DNA of 61,022 nucleotides from Candidatus Babeliaceae bacterium (GTDB lineage: Bacteria; Babelota; Babeliae; Babelales; Babelaceae): contig SKJC01000003.1 in assembly GCA_007116155.1 (NCBI GenBank), forward strand, positions 1-61,022, written 5' to 3'. Positions 47,423-56,112 of the stretch are shown piece by piece. Below the pieces are notes generated by a model. That model saw only the letters and a program-made list of their open reading frames with translations. It was not told the DNA's origin and searched no databases. Made by a program: the position numbers and the translations under genes. Each line of letters starts with the position of its first letter. The first letter of the stretch is position 1.

Positions 47423-49662
47423 AGCGGTTTTTAGCAATATATGCGTTGATATGGGTTGGATTTGTTTCAGCTGATTGGCCCAAGACAGTTTCGTCTATTG
47501 TACAATTTGTCACACAGTATCCGGAAGAAGTACTCCCTGATAGTCAAAATTGGTTAGACCCAGAGTTTGAATTGTTTTATGACACTTTGTTTTTAAAACC
47601 AACGAGGCGAAATTTTTTGTTTAGTTTGGGGTTTGATACGGCTCCTTTTTCAGAGAAGGAATTGCGCACCGCATTGTTAGAATATGCGGTTGCTCAAGCT
47701 CCTGCCGAGGAACACGGATCTTATATTTTTATGAAACAATCACTTTGCAAAGGTGATCATATCTATGTTATTGGTGATTTGCATGGCGCAATGCACTCAT
47801 TTGCTCGGTTATTACTTGCTTGGAGCCGCGAAGGGATTATTCGAGATGATTTGTCAGTTATTTCTCCTAATACATATTTTGTTTTTTTGGGAGATTATAT
47901 AAATCGGTCGCCGTATGGATTTTTTTTGTTGCCCTTGTTGCTGGCGTTTTCGGAGAAGAATCCTGGAAAAGTAATTTTACTGCGTGGACGCCAGGAGCGA
48001 GAGAGATATTGGGAGCAGTTTTTAACATCACGATCTTTTCTTAAGCGGCTCTATACTGACTATAGATGGTCACAAACGGAAGATATATTGCCATTGAGCC
48101 AAGAGATAAATCGCTTTTTTGGCCAGTTATATGATGGAATTGTGTATCGGCATTCTGATGTCGAGGAAAATATCATTATTAGTCATCATATGTTTCCTAA
48201 GGAATATGAAGCGAAGCGTACTGTTATTTCATTTGTTCAGGGTGAACATCGTCATTTTCGTGCTATTTTTTCACGTGGGTTACAGTTTGATCAATTTTTA
48301 ACAGGTTCGGCAACATGGAATATTTTTTCCGCGCCGATACCGGCATATTCTCGACTTAATCTTCTTGCTCGTGATAGCTATGCGCTTATTACTGTTGATA
48401 AAACGTTTTCTGCAAGTACGATTGCTGGTTTAGAGCGAAACATTGCTCCGCTGGAAAAAAATGTACCCACATCGCGTATTTTCTTACCAGAAAAAGACCG
48501 GTGGGCGTATAGCCTTGCGTATGGATGTTCTTTTGAGGATGATAATTTTATTGAGATTTTGCGTGCAGGAAAGCCTTTCTTTATTTGTTCATCAGGTGAT
48601 ATATCTGGTGGATTACGTGGGATGGGTAAAGGGCTCAAGGAGGGTATGGAGGCTTGTTTTTTACGAGCAAATCAGGAGAGAAGTCTTCCAAATACCTTTT
48701 TTCGTGTAGTTTCTCTTGATGATGGATATGTACCAGAGCAAATGGAAGAGAACGTTCACCATTGTATGCGTGAATATGACGTTGATAGTATTCTGTTAGC
48801 AATGGGATCTCCCACGGTGATGCAAATTCTTCCATTGGTAAAGGAGGGGAAGCTTGCTTTATTTTTCCCTGCTACGGGAATACCTGTACTCCGGAATGCG
48901 GAGTTTTCGCATATGATTCACATGAGACATTCATATGCTGATGAGGTGTATCCTCTTCTTGTTCGTATTCGGGAGTTATATGGGGCTCGCCGTTTTGCAT
49001 TCATATACCAAAATGATTTTTTTGGCAGACCACTTATGGAATCATCGGTAGCTTTTTTGCGTGAGCAGTATCCGGAATGTGCTATAGAAACTTTGGGCCT
49101 TCTTCGTGGTCAAGCGGTGCGTTTAGAAGATTTGAATCGGATACGTGAGTTTGGTCCAGATGTCATTGGTCTCTTTGTTTCTACTCAGTTGCAGTTGAAT
49201 AGTTTTGTAAATATACTTGGACTTTCCTTTTTATTAGGTAAACATCTTTTTGCAATTGATTTTTCCACGGATATTTTTTATGATTTTGCATCGCGCTGGG
49301 GCGTGAAGATTTTACAATCCAGTTCATTTCAGAGTCCTGACGGAGCGTATGGTTTATTTATGAATACGTATCGATCTGCTATGAACCATTATCGATATCC
49401 TTTATCACGTGCATCTGTTGAAGCCTTTACAGCTTCTGCTTTGCTGCTTGCTGCGTTGCAAAAAAGTTATCCTGATATGAATGCAAAACGTGTTATGAAG
49501 GAACTTGAGCAATTAGATGTTTCGGCTGTGCTTGGTTATACGGCACCATTAAATTTAACAAAGAGGTCTTTTGAGGGACCTGTTTGGGTTAATGATAAAG
49601 GCGTGCTTTTAAAGGTTACTGCTCAGGAAAACACTTTTTCATTTATTTCGTACGAGGGATGA
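47419..49662 (+). CDS. Exported pseudophosphatase-type I PBP receptor fusion C
   Basis: The 747-residue paralogue has a signal peptide (about 1-18). GDLHG is intact (119-123), GDYINRS (158-164) lacks the Asp before Arg, and GRQE (190-193) replaces GNHE, losing both the metal-binding Asn and the catalytic His. The binding domain (about 386-745) has SSGDISGGLRG, LDDGYVP, RRFAFIYQNDFFGRPL and lobe 2. It is the last gene of the operon and its end overlaps the convergent EamA gene by 24 bases. There is no third channel gene, so C may pair with either channel subunit or act alone. Confidence 0.8.
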   Translation: MKRFLAIYALIWVGFVSADWPKTVSSIVQFVTQYPEEVLPDSQNWLDPEFELFYDTLFLKPTRRNFLFSLGFDTAPFSEKELRTALLEYAVAQAPAEEHGSYIFMKQSLCKGDHIYVIGDLHGAMHSFARLLLAWSREGIIRDDLSVISPNTYFVFLGDYINRSPYGFFLLPLLLAFSEKNPGKVILLRGRQERERYWEQFLTSRSFLKRLYTDYRWSQTEDILPLSQEINRFFGQLYDGIVYRHSDVEENIIISHHMFPKEYEAKRTVISFVQGEHRHFRAIFSRGLQFDQFLTGSATWNIFSAPIPAYSRLNLLARDSYALITVDKTFSASTIAGLERNIAPLEKNVPTSRIFLPEKDRWAYSLAYGCSFEDDNFIEILRAGKPFFICSSGDISGGLRGMGKGLKEGMEACFLRANQERSLPNTFFRVVSLDDGYVPEQMEENVHHCMREYDVDSILLAMGSPTVMQILPLVKEGKLALFFPATGIPVLRNAEFSHMIHMRHSYADEVYPLLVRIRELYGARRFAFIYQNDFFGRPLMESSVAFLREQYPECAIETLGLLRGQAVRLEDLNRIREFGPDVIGLFVSTQLQLNSFVNILGLSFLLGKHLFAIDFSTDIFYDFASRWGVKILQSSSFQSPDGAYGLFMNTYRSAMNHYRYPLSRASVEAFTASALLLAALQKSYPDMNAKRVMKELEQLDVSAVLGYTAPLNLTKRSFEGPVWVNDKGVLLKVTAQENTFSFISYEG

Positions 49663-50553
49663 TTTTCTACTTGATCCCGTTATAAAAAACCAAGTTCCGC
49701 ATACGACAAGGATTAGAGCGATAAAGAAGTTTGCGGATAAAGCTTCTCCAACAATAAGCGGGCCAAAAAGATGGACAAATAATGGTACTGAAAGGCCGCA
49801 TAAAGAGAGTAGGGTGATCGGATATTTTTTCAAGAGTGCTCCGTAGATAGAGTATCCTAAAATGTTGCCTACAAAGATAGCGTAGGTTAGTACTCCATAA
49901 AATTGATAGGTAGTTGGCCATTGGATATGTGTCCAAGGCTCTAGTAGTCCAGATAGGGCTAGCGCGTATATACCGCTCATGGTCATTAAAATTCCATTAA
50001 GTTGACTTGGGGAATATCGTTCGCTTTTTAGTATACGCTGTGCTCGAATCCATCCATAGCGACTGATGATCATAGAGGTAAGTGTGGCAAGTTCAGGAAG
50101 CGAGAGCCAGCGTGCTGAAAGTGTCGTTGTAGGATTAGTTATAGTGATTAAATAAAGTATGCCCAAAAATGCGATAATCATGCCGCTTGCTTGTTTAACA
50201 TTAATAGTTTCACCCCACAAAAAGTATGCATAGATTGCGGTTACAAAGGGATCGAGGCTTCCTAATAGGGTTGCGTGTGATGAGTTGAGGCTTTGCATTC
50301 CAAACGCTTTTAGGCAGGAGGGTATAAATGTAGTAAGCGCAGCTATAAGAAGGAGATCTCGCATATCGGCCCGAACCTTTTCTTTTTTGGTTGTTTTTCT
50401 GTGAAATATGAGCAATACAAGTCCAGAGCAGAGCATACGAAGAGCAACAAAAAGGGCAGGGGGAAGAGAAAAAAGAATAAGTTTATTTACCGAAATAGCG
50501 CTTGCAAAAAAGGCATATCCAGCAAAAATTGTGGCAAGAGCTACTGAATTCAT
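49639..50553 (-). CDS. EamA/DMT-family transporter
   Basis: The 304-residue protein has ten hydrophobic helices in two repeated halves, with the EamA signatures VALRMLCSGLVLL in the first half and LGSLDPFVTAIYAYFLWGE at its end. Members move amino acids, nucleotides or other metabolites; substrate is unknown. The start ATG 50553 follows the pseudouridine synthase gene by 17 bases, so the two form an operon. The stop overlaps fusion C on the opposite strand. Confidence 0.87.
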   Translation of the reverse strand: MNSVALATIFAGYAFFASAISVNKLILFSLPPALFVALRMLCSGLVLLIFHRKTTKKEKVRADMRDLLLIAALTTFIPSCLKAFGMQSLNSSHATLLGSLDPFVTAIYAYFLWGETINVKQASGMIIAFLGILYLITITNPTTTLSARWLSLPELATLTSMIISRYGWIRAQRILKSERYSPSQLNGILMTMSGIYALALSGLLEPWTHIQWPTTYQFYGVLTYAIFVGNILGYSIYGALLKKYPITLLSLCGLSVPLFVHLFGPLIVGEALSANFFIALILVVCGTWFFITGSSRKSSLVRNK

Positions 50554-50570
50554 ACTTGTTTTTCCTAGTA

Positions 50571-51497
50571 TTACAAAGATATTTTTTCGTATGCGCAACA
50601 GGCTACCATATCCGATGGGAGTGGTTGCTGTACGGTTACCTGTTCTTGATCGAAGACAAACGACAACTCTGTTGCATGGAGTGCATGACGGTGTATTCCT
50701 GGGTGCTCTTTTCCATACAGCGTGTCACCGAGAAGAGGGTGCCCCAAGTGAGCGAGGTGAACTCGTATTTGGTGTGTTCTTCCAGTTTTTGGTTTTGCTT
50801 GAATAAGACTGCTGCGTAGTCCTTGTGCAAGCGTTGCCACATGAGTAACGGCTGTTACGCCCGCGCCAGTGTAGCTTGCCATCATTTTTTTAGGATCTAA
50901 TGGATCGCGCATAATCGGAACGGGAATCGTTGCTGTTTTTGGCGTATGGCCTTCAACCAGGGCTACATACGTTTTTTGTACGGCATGTTCACAAAAAAGC
51001 TTGCGTAGGGTGGTGTATCCATGTAGTGTTCGTGCTAATAAAATTAAACCAGAGGTATCTTTATCTAGGCGGTGTACAATGCCTTCTCGGCCTTCTTCTC
51101 CAGCAGAAGTCGTTTCGGGATATGTAACATGTAAAAAGTCTGACAGAGACGTCTCGTTAATTGCTGTTGGAGCAGGGTGCGTTAGTAGTCCAGCAGGTTT
51201 ATTTACAATGATGAAGTGTTCGTGGGTGTATATTAGGTGGTTCGTGAAGAATGTTTTTGCTGCATCAGTTGTTGGCACTGGGCGTGGTTTTGCTTCAGGG
51301 ATTTGAATCGTTATCGCGTCGTTTTCTTTTAGAGAAAGACTGGCTTTTTTGGCACAAGTGTTGTTTATTAAAACGGTGCTTTGGTCAATAAGTTTTTGTA
51401 TTCGAGTACGTGAGTATTGAGGGAGGTGTTCGCCTATAACCTGGTCAAGACGTTTTCCTGCTTGTGAAGCCGTACAAATTAAAAAAACCTGCTTCAT
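50571..51497 (-). CDS. RluA/RluD-family rRNA pseudouridine synthase
   Basis: The 308-residue enzyme has an N-terminal S4 RNA-binding domain (GKRLDQVIGEHLPQYSRTRIQKLID) and a pseudouridine synthase domain with the catalytic Asp in GIVHRLDKDTSGL, then KTGRTHQIRVHLAHLGHPLLGD. It resembles RluD, which modifies 23S rRNA helix 69, but the exact target cannot be told apart from other RluA-type enzymes. The EamA gene follows. Confidence 0.92.
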   Translation of the reverse strand: MKQVFLICTASQAGKRLDQVIGEHLPQYSRTRIQKLIDQSTVLINNTCAKKASLSLKENDAITIQIPEAKPRPVPTTDAAKTFFTNHLIYTHEHFIIVNKPAGLLTHPAPTAINETSLSDFLHVTYPETTSAGEEGREGIVHRLDKDTSGLILLARTLHGYTTLRKLFCEHAVQKTYVALVEGHTPKTATIPVPIMRDPLDPKKMMASYTGAGVTAVTHVATLAQGLRSSLIQAKPKTGRTHQIRVHLAHLGHPLLGDTLYGKEHPGIHRHALHATELSFVFDQEQVTVQQPLPSDMVACCAYEKISL

Positions 51498-51603
51498 AAT
51501 TTATCTTTTATGTAAAAACTTCTTTATAATAATATTCTCTTTTCAAGGGTAGGCGTAATAGGATGAATGTCAAATTAAGCAATGAGTGGCAAAGGGAAAC
51601 AGC

Positions 51604-52974
51604 GTGGTATATAAAGAGTTATTGGATGCGATCACTGAGTTTTTTGGCGAGGTTCTTGATGGCGTCACTGAGCGTGGCAAAGCGTTGCGTGCGCAGTTAT
51701 TTTCTTTGCACCCAGCTGATTTAGCAAATATTTTGCTTGAATTGGATGAGTCGGTTGCTTGCGAGCTCTTTGTTACCTTTGATGAAGATGTGCAATTGTC
51801 ACTCTTTCAGGAATTTAGTCCGGTACGTAAAGTCACTTATTTTGGATCGTTAGATGAAAAAGCCCGACGGTTGCTTCTCTTGCGTCTTCCCTTTGATGAG
51901 TTAACTGATTTTTTTGATGAATTGAGCGATGATGATCTAGCCCAAAATCTTAAATTATTAAAGCGGGAAGAGCGAGATCAGGTATTAGCGGTTTTGCAGC
52001 AAGCGCCGGATTCCGTTGCTCGATACATGGAAACGAATGTATTGACGCTTATGCCCGATTTTACAGTAGAAAAAAGCATTCAATTTTTGCAGCGAATTCA
52101 GCCTGATGAGACTTTGCATAGACAGATTTATGTTGTTGACCGCGATGAAAGCTTGCGTGGATATATTGACTTAGCGGATTTGGTTTTGATGAAGCCAAAA
52201 ACGCGGCTTATGTCTATTTTGCACCAGCCTGATGTTGTTGTTCTTATGGATGAAGATCGTGAAGTTGTTGCCCAACGCATGACGCGATATAAAACTATGA
52301 CTGCTCCAATAGTTGATAGAAAGGGAGTTTTCCTGGGCATTATCTCGAGTGATTCTTTGATTGATATTCTTGAGACTGAATCAAGTGAGAATATTTATCG
52401 AATGGCGTCATTAAGTCCTATAGAAGATTCGTATTTTGATGCTTCATTTTGGCAACTCTTTACGCAGCGTGGTGCTATTTTGGTTATTTTATTGTTTGCA
52501 CAGTCAATTTCTAGCTTTATTATAGGCCGCTACGAACTTTTACTAGCAGGTTTTTTGACACGTTTTCTTACCATGTTGATTAGTACAGGTGGGAATGCTA
52601 GTAGTCAGACATCCGCGCTAGCAATTCAAGGTTTGGCTACGGGCGAGTTCCAGGGACGCACAATTTGGCGTTTTGTTCGAAGAGAACTTCTCATGGCGCT
52701 TGTTTTAGCTGCAATATTATCTCTTGCGGCCTTTTTTAGAGTACTTATGTCTGGTGAGGGGCCATTTTTCCTTTATTTCTGGCAAAGTCTGGCAGTGAGT
52801 GCTTCTCTTTTCTGCATTGTGCTTGTTTCATCTATTATGGGAAGTCTTATGCCGTTTATTTTACGAAAGTTTCATATGGATCCCGCTCACTCTGCAGGGC
52901 CATTGCTAGCCACATTGATGGATATTGTGGGCATATTTATTTTTTGTCAGGTAAGTTCTTTTGTTTTGGGTTGA
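51604..52974 (+). CDS. mgtE: Magnesium transporter MgtE
   Basis: The 456-residue protein has the MgtE N domain (LHPADLANILLELD), two CBS domains (about 135-255), a connecting helix and five membrane helices. The pore signature GGNASSQTSALAIQGLATGE and a C-terminal LLATLMDIVG are present. It imports Mg2+ under control of Mg2+ bound to the cytosolic domains. The start is GTG 51604, seven bases after AAAGGG; an upstream GTG at 51586 has no ribosome site. Confidence 0.94.
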   Translation: MVYKELLDAITEFFGEVLDGVTERGKALRAQLFSLHPADLANILLELDESVACELFVTFDEDVQLSLFQEFSPVRKVTYFGSLDEKARRLLLLRLPFDELTDFFDELSDDDLAQNLKLLKREERDQVLAVLQQAPDSVARYMETNVLTLMPDFTVEKSIQFLQRIQPDETLHRQIYVVDRDESLRGYIDLADLVLMKPKTRLMSILHQPDVVVLMDEDREVVAQRMTRYKTMTAPIVDRKGVFLGIISSDSLIDILETESSENIYRMASLSPIEDSYFDASFWQLFTQRGAILVILLFAQSISSFIIGRYELLLAGFLTRFLTMLISTGGNASSQTSALAIQGLATGEFQGRTIWRFVRRELLMALVLAAILSLAAFFRVLMSGEGPFFLYFWQSLAVSASLFCIVLVSSIMGSLMPFILRKFHMDPAHSAGPLLATLMDIVGIFIFCQVSSFVLG

Positions 52975-53019
52975 AATCTTGACTTTTTTCTGTAAAACAC
53001 GAAAATGAAGATGGTGAGT

Positions 53020-53095
53020 GAGCCGCTAGCTCAGTTGGTAGAGCAACAGCCTCTTAAGCTGTGGGTCGTAGGTTCGAACCCTACGCGGCTCACCA
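53020..53095 (+). tRNA. tRNA-Lys(CTT)
   Basis: Complete cloverleaf with acceptor GAGCCGC/GCGGCTC, anticodon loop CTCTTAA (anticodon CTT) and encoded CCA. It is nearly identical to the tRNA-Lys(TTT) 214 bases downstream. Confidence 0.95.
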
Positions 53096-53190
53096 TTCTT
53101 TTACATATTTGTTGTATAGATAAAAATATAGAATAGCATATGTGTTAGAAACCTAAGGTTAGCGTTTTTATTGTGCTTCTACCTTTTTTC

Positions 53191-53220
53191 TTGACACATA
53201 TACCCTCCCTCAGTCATACT
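53191..53220 (+). promoter_or_regulatory. Promoter of the tRNA-Lys(TTT)/tRNA-Glu pair
   Basis: TTGACA (53191-53196) and CATACT (53215-53220) are 18 bases apart and lie 14 bases before the tRNA-Lys gene. Confidence 0.65.
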
Positions 53221-53233
53221 GAGGATGGTGAGT

Positions 53234-53309
53234 GAGCCGCTAGCTCAGTTGGTAGAGCACCAGCCTTTTAAGCTGAGGGTCGTAGGTTCGAGTCCTACGC
53301 GGCTCACCA
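53234..53309 (+). tRNA. tRNA-Lys(TTT)
   Basis: Complete cloverleaf with the same acceptor as the CTT isoacceptor, anticodon loop CTTTTAA (anticodon TTT) and encoded CCA. tRNA-Glu follows after 21 bases. Confidence 0.95.
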
Positions 53310-53330
53310 TGTTTTTTGAATTTTTCGTGC

Positions 53331-53408
53331 GTCCCCATCGTCTAGCCTGGTCCAGGACATCGCCCTTTCACGGCGGAAACGGGGGTTCGAATCCCCCTGG
53401 GGACGCCA
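53331..53408 (+). tRNA. tRNA-Glu(TTC)
   Basis: Complete cloverleaf with acceptor GTCCCCA/TGGGGAC, anticodon loop CTTTCAC (anticodon TTC), G discriminator and encoded CCA. It is probably cotranscribed with tRNA-Lys(TTT). Confidence 0.95.
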
Positions 53409-53468
53409 TGTTATATCTCTTCTGTTTGTGTTTTACCATCTTATAGCCTGTTCTTTATAGGGGCTCCT

Positions 53469-54257
53469 ATGAAAAAACTCAATTTTTTAATGCGGAATAA
53501 GCAACATTTGGCGTTTGGCTTAGATGCTTTTGCTGATTATTTTTGGCATTGGTTGTTTTTTGGTGCAGTTATGACTGTTAGTGCTGTGACGAGTTTTATT
53601 GCTTTAGCGATAGGTAGTTTAATTGGCATTTCAGGCTTATCTCTTAGTTTTCGTTTACTCGTAAATCAGTTTCCTTGGGGCCGAGTCCTTTTGGGCTATT
53701 TTACGAACGGAAGTTTCTTTTATGTCGGTTTGTTCTTGTTGTTAGGGTTTTTCCTTTTAGTGTATGTTGCGTCGCTAACGGTATCGCTCTATCAATTTGC
53801 TTCAGATCGTTTGCAAGGAAAAGCGGGCTGGTTGATTTCCTATATGCCTAAAGATAGAGTGGCGATTGTCCGGTTTATGGTCGCTAATTTTTTACAGGGG
53901 CTTATTATTTTGCTTCCTGCTGTGTTGACAGCATATTTTTTTGGATCATTTCTATCCTCACATCTGATGCTTTTAGCTGCTTTAAGCACACTCTATGCAC
54001 TAATTATTTTTTACGTTGTGCTGCGCTTTTTATTTTTTTTACCGTGTGTTGTCTTAGATCAATCACTGAGTATTTTTAATGCGCTTGCAAAGAGTATGGA
54101 ACTTTCTAAGAAAGATATGCGAGGTCTTTGGTCGTTTTTTGGAACAATACTTCTTGCAAATGGCGGTAGGTCATTTATAAGTGCTTTTTTACTTGTCGTT
54201 GTTGTGCCTTTTGCGCAAATTTCATTGTTGCGTACTTTGGAGCAAGAAGAAATTTAA
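53469..54257 (+). CDS. Polytopic membrane protein of unknown function (cluster member 1)
   Basis: The 262-residue protein has about six membrane helices, starting near residue 25. A segment LPCVVLDQSLSIFNALAKSMELSK near 195-220 matches the helix-break pattern (P.....D...S...A...S..L) found in the next three genes and in broader glycerophosphodiesterase-membrane-domain/DUF975-like proteins. GGGGCT precedes the ATG. A terminator follows at 54302. Function is unknown. Confidence 0.65.
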   Translation: MKKLNFLMRNKQHLAFGLDAFADYFWHWLFFGAVMTVSAVTSFIALAIGSLIGISGLSLSFRLLVNQFPWGRVLLGYFTNGSFFYVGLFLLLGFFLLVYVASLTVSLYQFASDRLQGKAGWLISYMPKDRVAIVRFMVANFLQGLIILLPAVLTAYFFGSFLSSHLMLLAALSTLYALIIFYVVLRFLFFLPCVVLDQSLSIFNALAKSMELSKKDMRGLWSFFGTILLANGGRSFISAFLLVVVVPFAQISLLRTLEQEEI

Positions 54258-54301
54258 CAGGTACTAGGCTAATCATAGGTTTATAGTAAGTACAGATATG
54301 T

Positions 54302-54332
54302 GCGGGCCAGAATGGCCCGCATTTTAATTTAA
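54302..54332 (+). terminator. Terminator between membrane genes 1 and 2
   Basis: Stem GCGGGCCA / TGGCCCGC with a GAA loop is followed by ATTTTAATTT. Confidence 0.8.
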
Positions 54333-54349
54333 AAAAGAAAAGGTTTCTC

Positions 54350-55075
54350 TTGCGGCGTTTTTTGGTGGGTAATTTTTTAGCGTGGGCTTTTACTGCATCG
54401 GTGGTTCATTCGTATTTTCTTCCCATATTTGTTGTAGCTCTTATTCAGGCGTATTGTTTTGCCTTAGCGGCACTGTTTTTAGGCCGATGCGTTGTGTATG
54501 TATATTATTCAGAATGCAGCGTTTCTTTTGTTTTATTTGCACGGCATATTCATGTCTCTTTTTTAGAGCCTGTTTTAATGAATTTTTCTGGCGCTTCTGT
54601 GGGGTTGTTTGCGCTATTGGGTGTGATTTTTCTGTTTTGTGCATTTTGGTTGCATTTTAGTCTTACGCGCTTTGCTGCGCAGTTATGTTCAGAAGAACCG
54701 TCTGTTGTTCCGTCTCTATTTGTATGCATGAGGCCGATTTCTTGGCGCCAGGTGGCGCGAGTCATTGTTCTTTCTTCTTGTGCAACGCTACTTCCTGCGC
54801 TTGGATTGCTCCTAGGTTTTGTGCCCGGGATAGTCTTATATATCCGATGGTTTGCTGTATTCCCGATTTTTGCCGACAATCCTTCGTTAAGTATCCGTAG
54901 TATCTTTGGTAAGAGCTGGTTTATTACGCGATCTCATTGGCGCACTATAGTAGGTTTTTCTTTAGAAACCGCAGTCATATATATCCTACTTATATATTGG
55001 GCGTCCTATCTTTTTCTGGTTGGGATTATTCCGTTTGCTCGCTATGCTTGGTATCGTTCTATCGTTCAAAAATAA
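54350..55075 (+). CDS. Polytopic membrane protein of unknown function (cluster member 2)
   Basis: The 241-residue protein has about six membrane helices and the segment FVPGIVLYIRWFAVFPIFAD followed by an S...F..SW.IT pattern (about 160-200), as in GPDPase-membrane-domain-like proteins. The start is TTG 54350, six bases after AAAAGG. It resembles member 4 most closely: both have the PG(I/V)..(Y/V).R..AV.P segment. Confidence 0.63.
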   Translation: MRRFLVGNFLAWAFTASVVHSYFLPIFVVALIQAYCFALAALFLGRCVVYVYYSECSVSFVLFARHIHVSFLEPVLMNFSGASVGLFALLGVIFLFCAFWLHFSLTRFAAQLCSEEPSVVPSLFVCMRPISWRQVARVIVLSSCATLLPALGLLLGFVPGIVLYIRWFAVFPIFADNPSLSIRSIFGKSWFITRSHWRTIVGFSLETAVIYILLIYWASYLFLVGIIPFARYAWYRSIVQK

Positions 55076-55223
55076 AGGCGGTATTTGAATGGAAGTAAAT
55101 ACTTGTTATCGCTATGTGTGCTGTTATATTTTGAACGTTACCGGTAGTTTTTAGTCATCCTCGGTGTAAGAGAAAGAATTTTATGGGGTTGGAAGTAGGG
55201 TCTAGTAGTTGCTAGGAGTTTGT

Positions 55224-56000
55224 ATGCGAGAATACCGTAATCGCGAAATTTTTTCGCAGGCATTGGGTTCTGTACTCGATGCGGTTTCAGGATGGGTTGG
55301 TATTTCGTTTTTACAAGCGTTTACGCTCTTTGGTATGTTTTACGCGGCATTGTTTCCATTTTTACAGGATTCCTGTAAGCAAATGAGTTTTCTTGTACGT
55401 ATTCATCAAGTTGATATATCTTCTTGCCTCTCTGGGGTTTCGTTTTCTAGTTCTATAGTTACACTTATATCTTCTGGCACTGTTTTTATTCTGAGCTTTG
55501 CTTTTTTTGCTGCTAGCTGGACCGCTGGCGCATTTTTTGCATTGCAGCCGTATCAGGACTCTATAAAAAGCTTAAGGGTTGTGTTTTGGGGCGTTTTTTG
55601 GCGTTATTGGGCACGCTCTTTTGTGTTGTCGTTGATTTTATTTTTTCTAATTGTTGGTGCATCTTTTGTCTTAGTTATCCCTGGTATATATCTACTTGTC
55701 CGGTTGCAATTTGCTTATTTTTGTTTGGTTACGTATGATTGCTCCGCAAGAAATGCGATTATTCTTAGTTGGCGGATGACTTCTGGCGCTAGTTGGAAGC
55801 TCTTTTGGACATTGTTTTTATTATTCTGTTTTGCCGGCTTTTTCTGTACAACTGGCTGGTTTATGCTGTTCGTTTTCCCATGCATTTTATCTGTTCAAGC
55901 TGCTATTTTTCGTGCACTTTCAGCAGGTCAATTCACGGTCAAGGAAAGTGCATCTATTTTCTTTAAAAATATTATGATTGAATCAGGGTGTTTTGATTAA
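55224..56000 (+). CDS. Polytopic membrane protein of unknown function (cluster member 3)
   Basis: The 258-residue protein has about six membrane helices. Near 150-190 it has LVIPGIYLLVRLQFAYF and a downstream S..MT.G..WKLF pattern shared with its neighbours. The ATG 55224 follows AGGAG; an upstream TTG is not supported. The last 35 residues (SVQAAIFRALSAGQ...) are also found as a remnant at 56890, showing past duplication of this gene. Confidence 0.65.
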   Translation: MREYRNREIFSQALGSVLDAVSGWVGISFLQAFTLFGMFYAALFPFLQDSCKQMSFLVRIHQVDISSCLSGVSFSSSIVTLISSGTVFILSFAFFAASWTAGAFFALQPYQDSIKSLRVVFWGVFWRYWARSFVLSLILFFLIVGASFVLVIPGIYLLVRLQFAYFCLVTYDCSARNAIILSWRMTSGASWKLFWTLFLLFCFAGFFCTTGWFMLFVFPCILSVQAAIFRALSAGQFTVKESASIFFKNIMIESGCFD

Positions 56001-56112
56001 ACCTTAAAATCGGCGAATTTATAAGCGGGCGTTTTTAAGATTTAGTCGTAAATAAAGAGGTCTACTGATATACTTTTTATTCTGTATGTAGGTTTATTTA
56101 AAGAAAAAGTCA

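Noticed and set aside
41917-49662. Calling the three fusions ionotropic glutamate receptor homologues because of their type I PBP domain
   Set aside because: They have no pore helices; the membrane channels are separate genes of the Cys-loop type.
50408-51306. Plus-strand frames over the EamA and pseudouridine synthase genes
   Set aside because: They are antisense shadows of well-supported minus-strand genes.
53225-53446. 73-codon frame across tRNA-Lys and tRNA-Glu
   Set aside because: It is tRNA sequence translated by chance.
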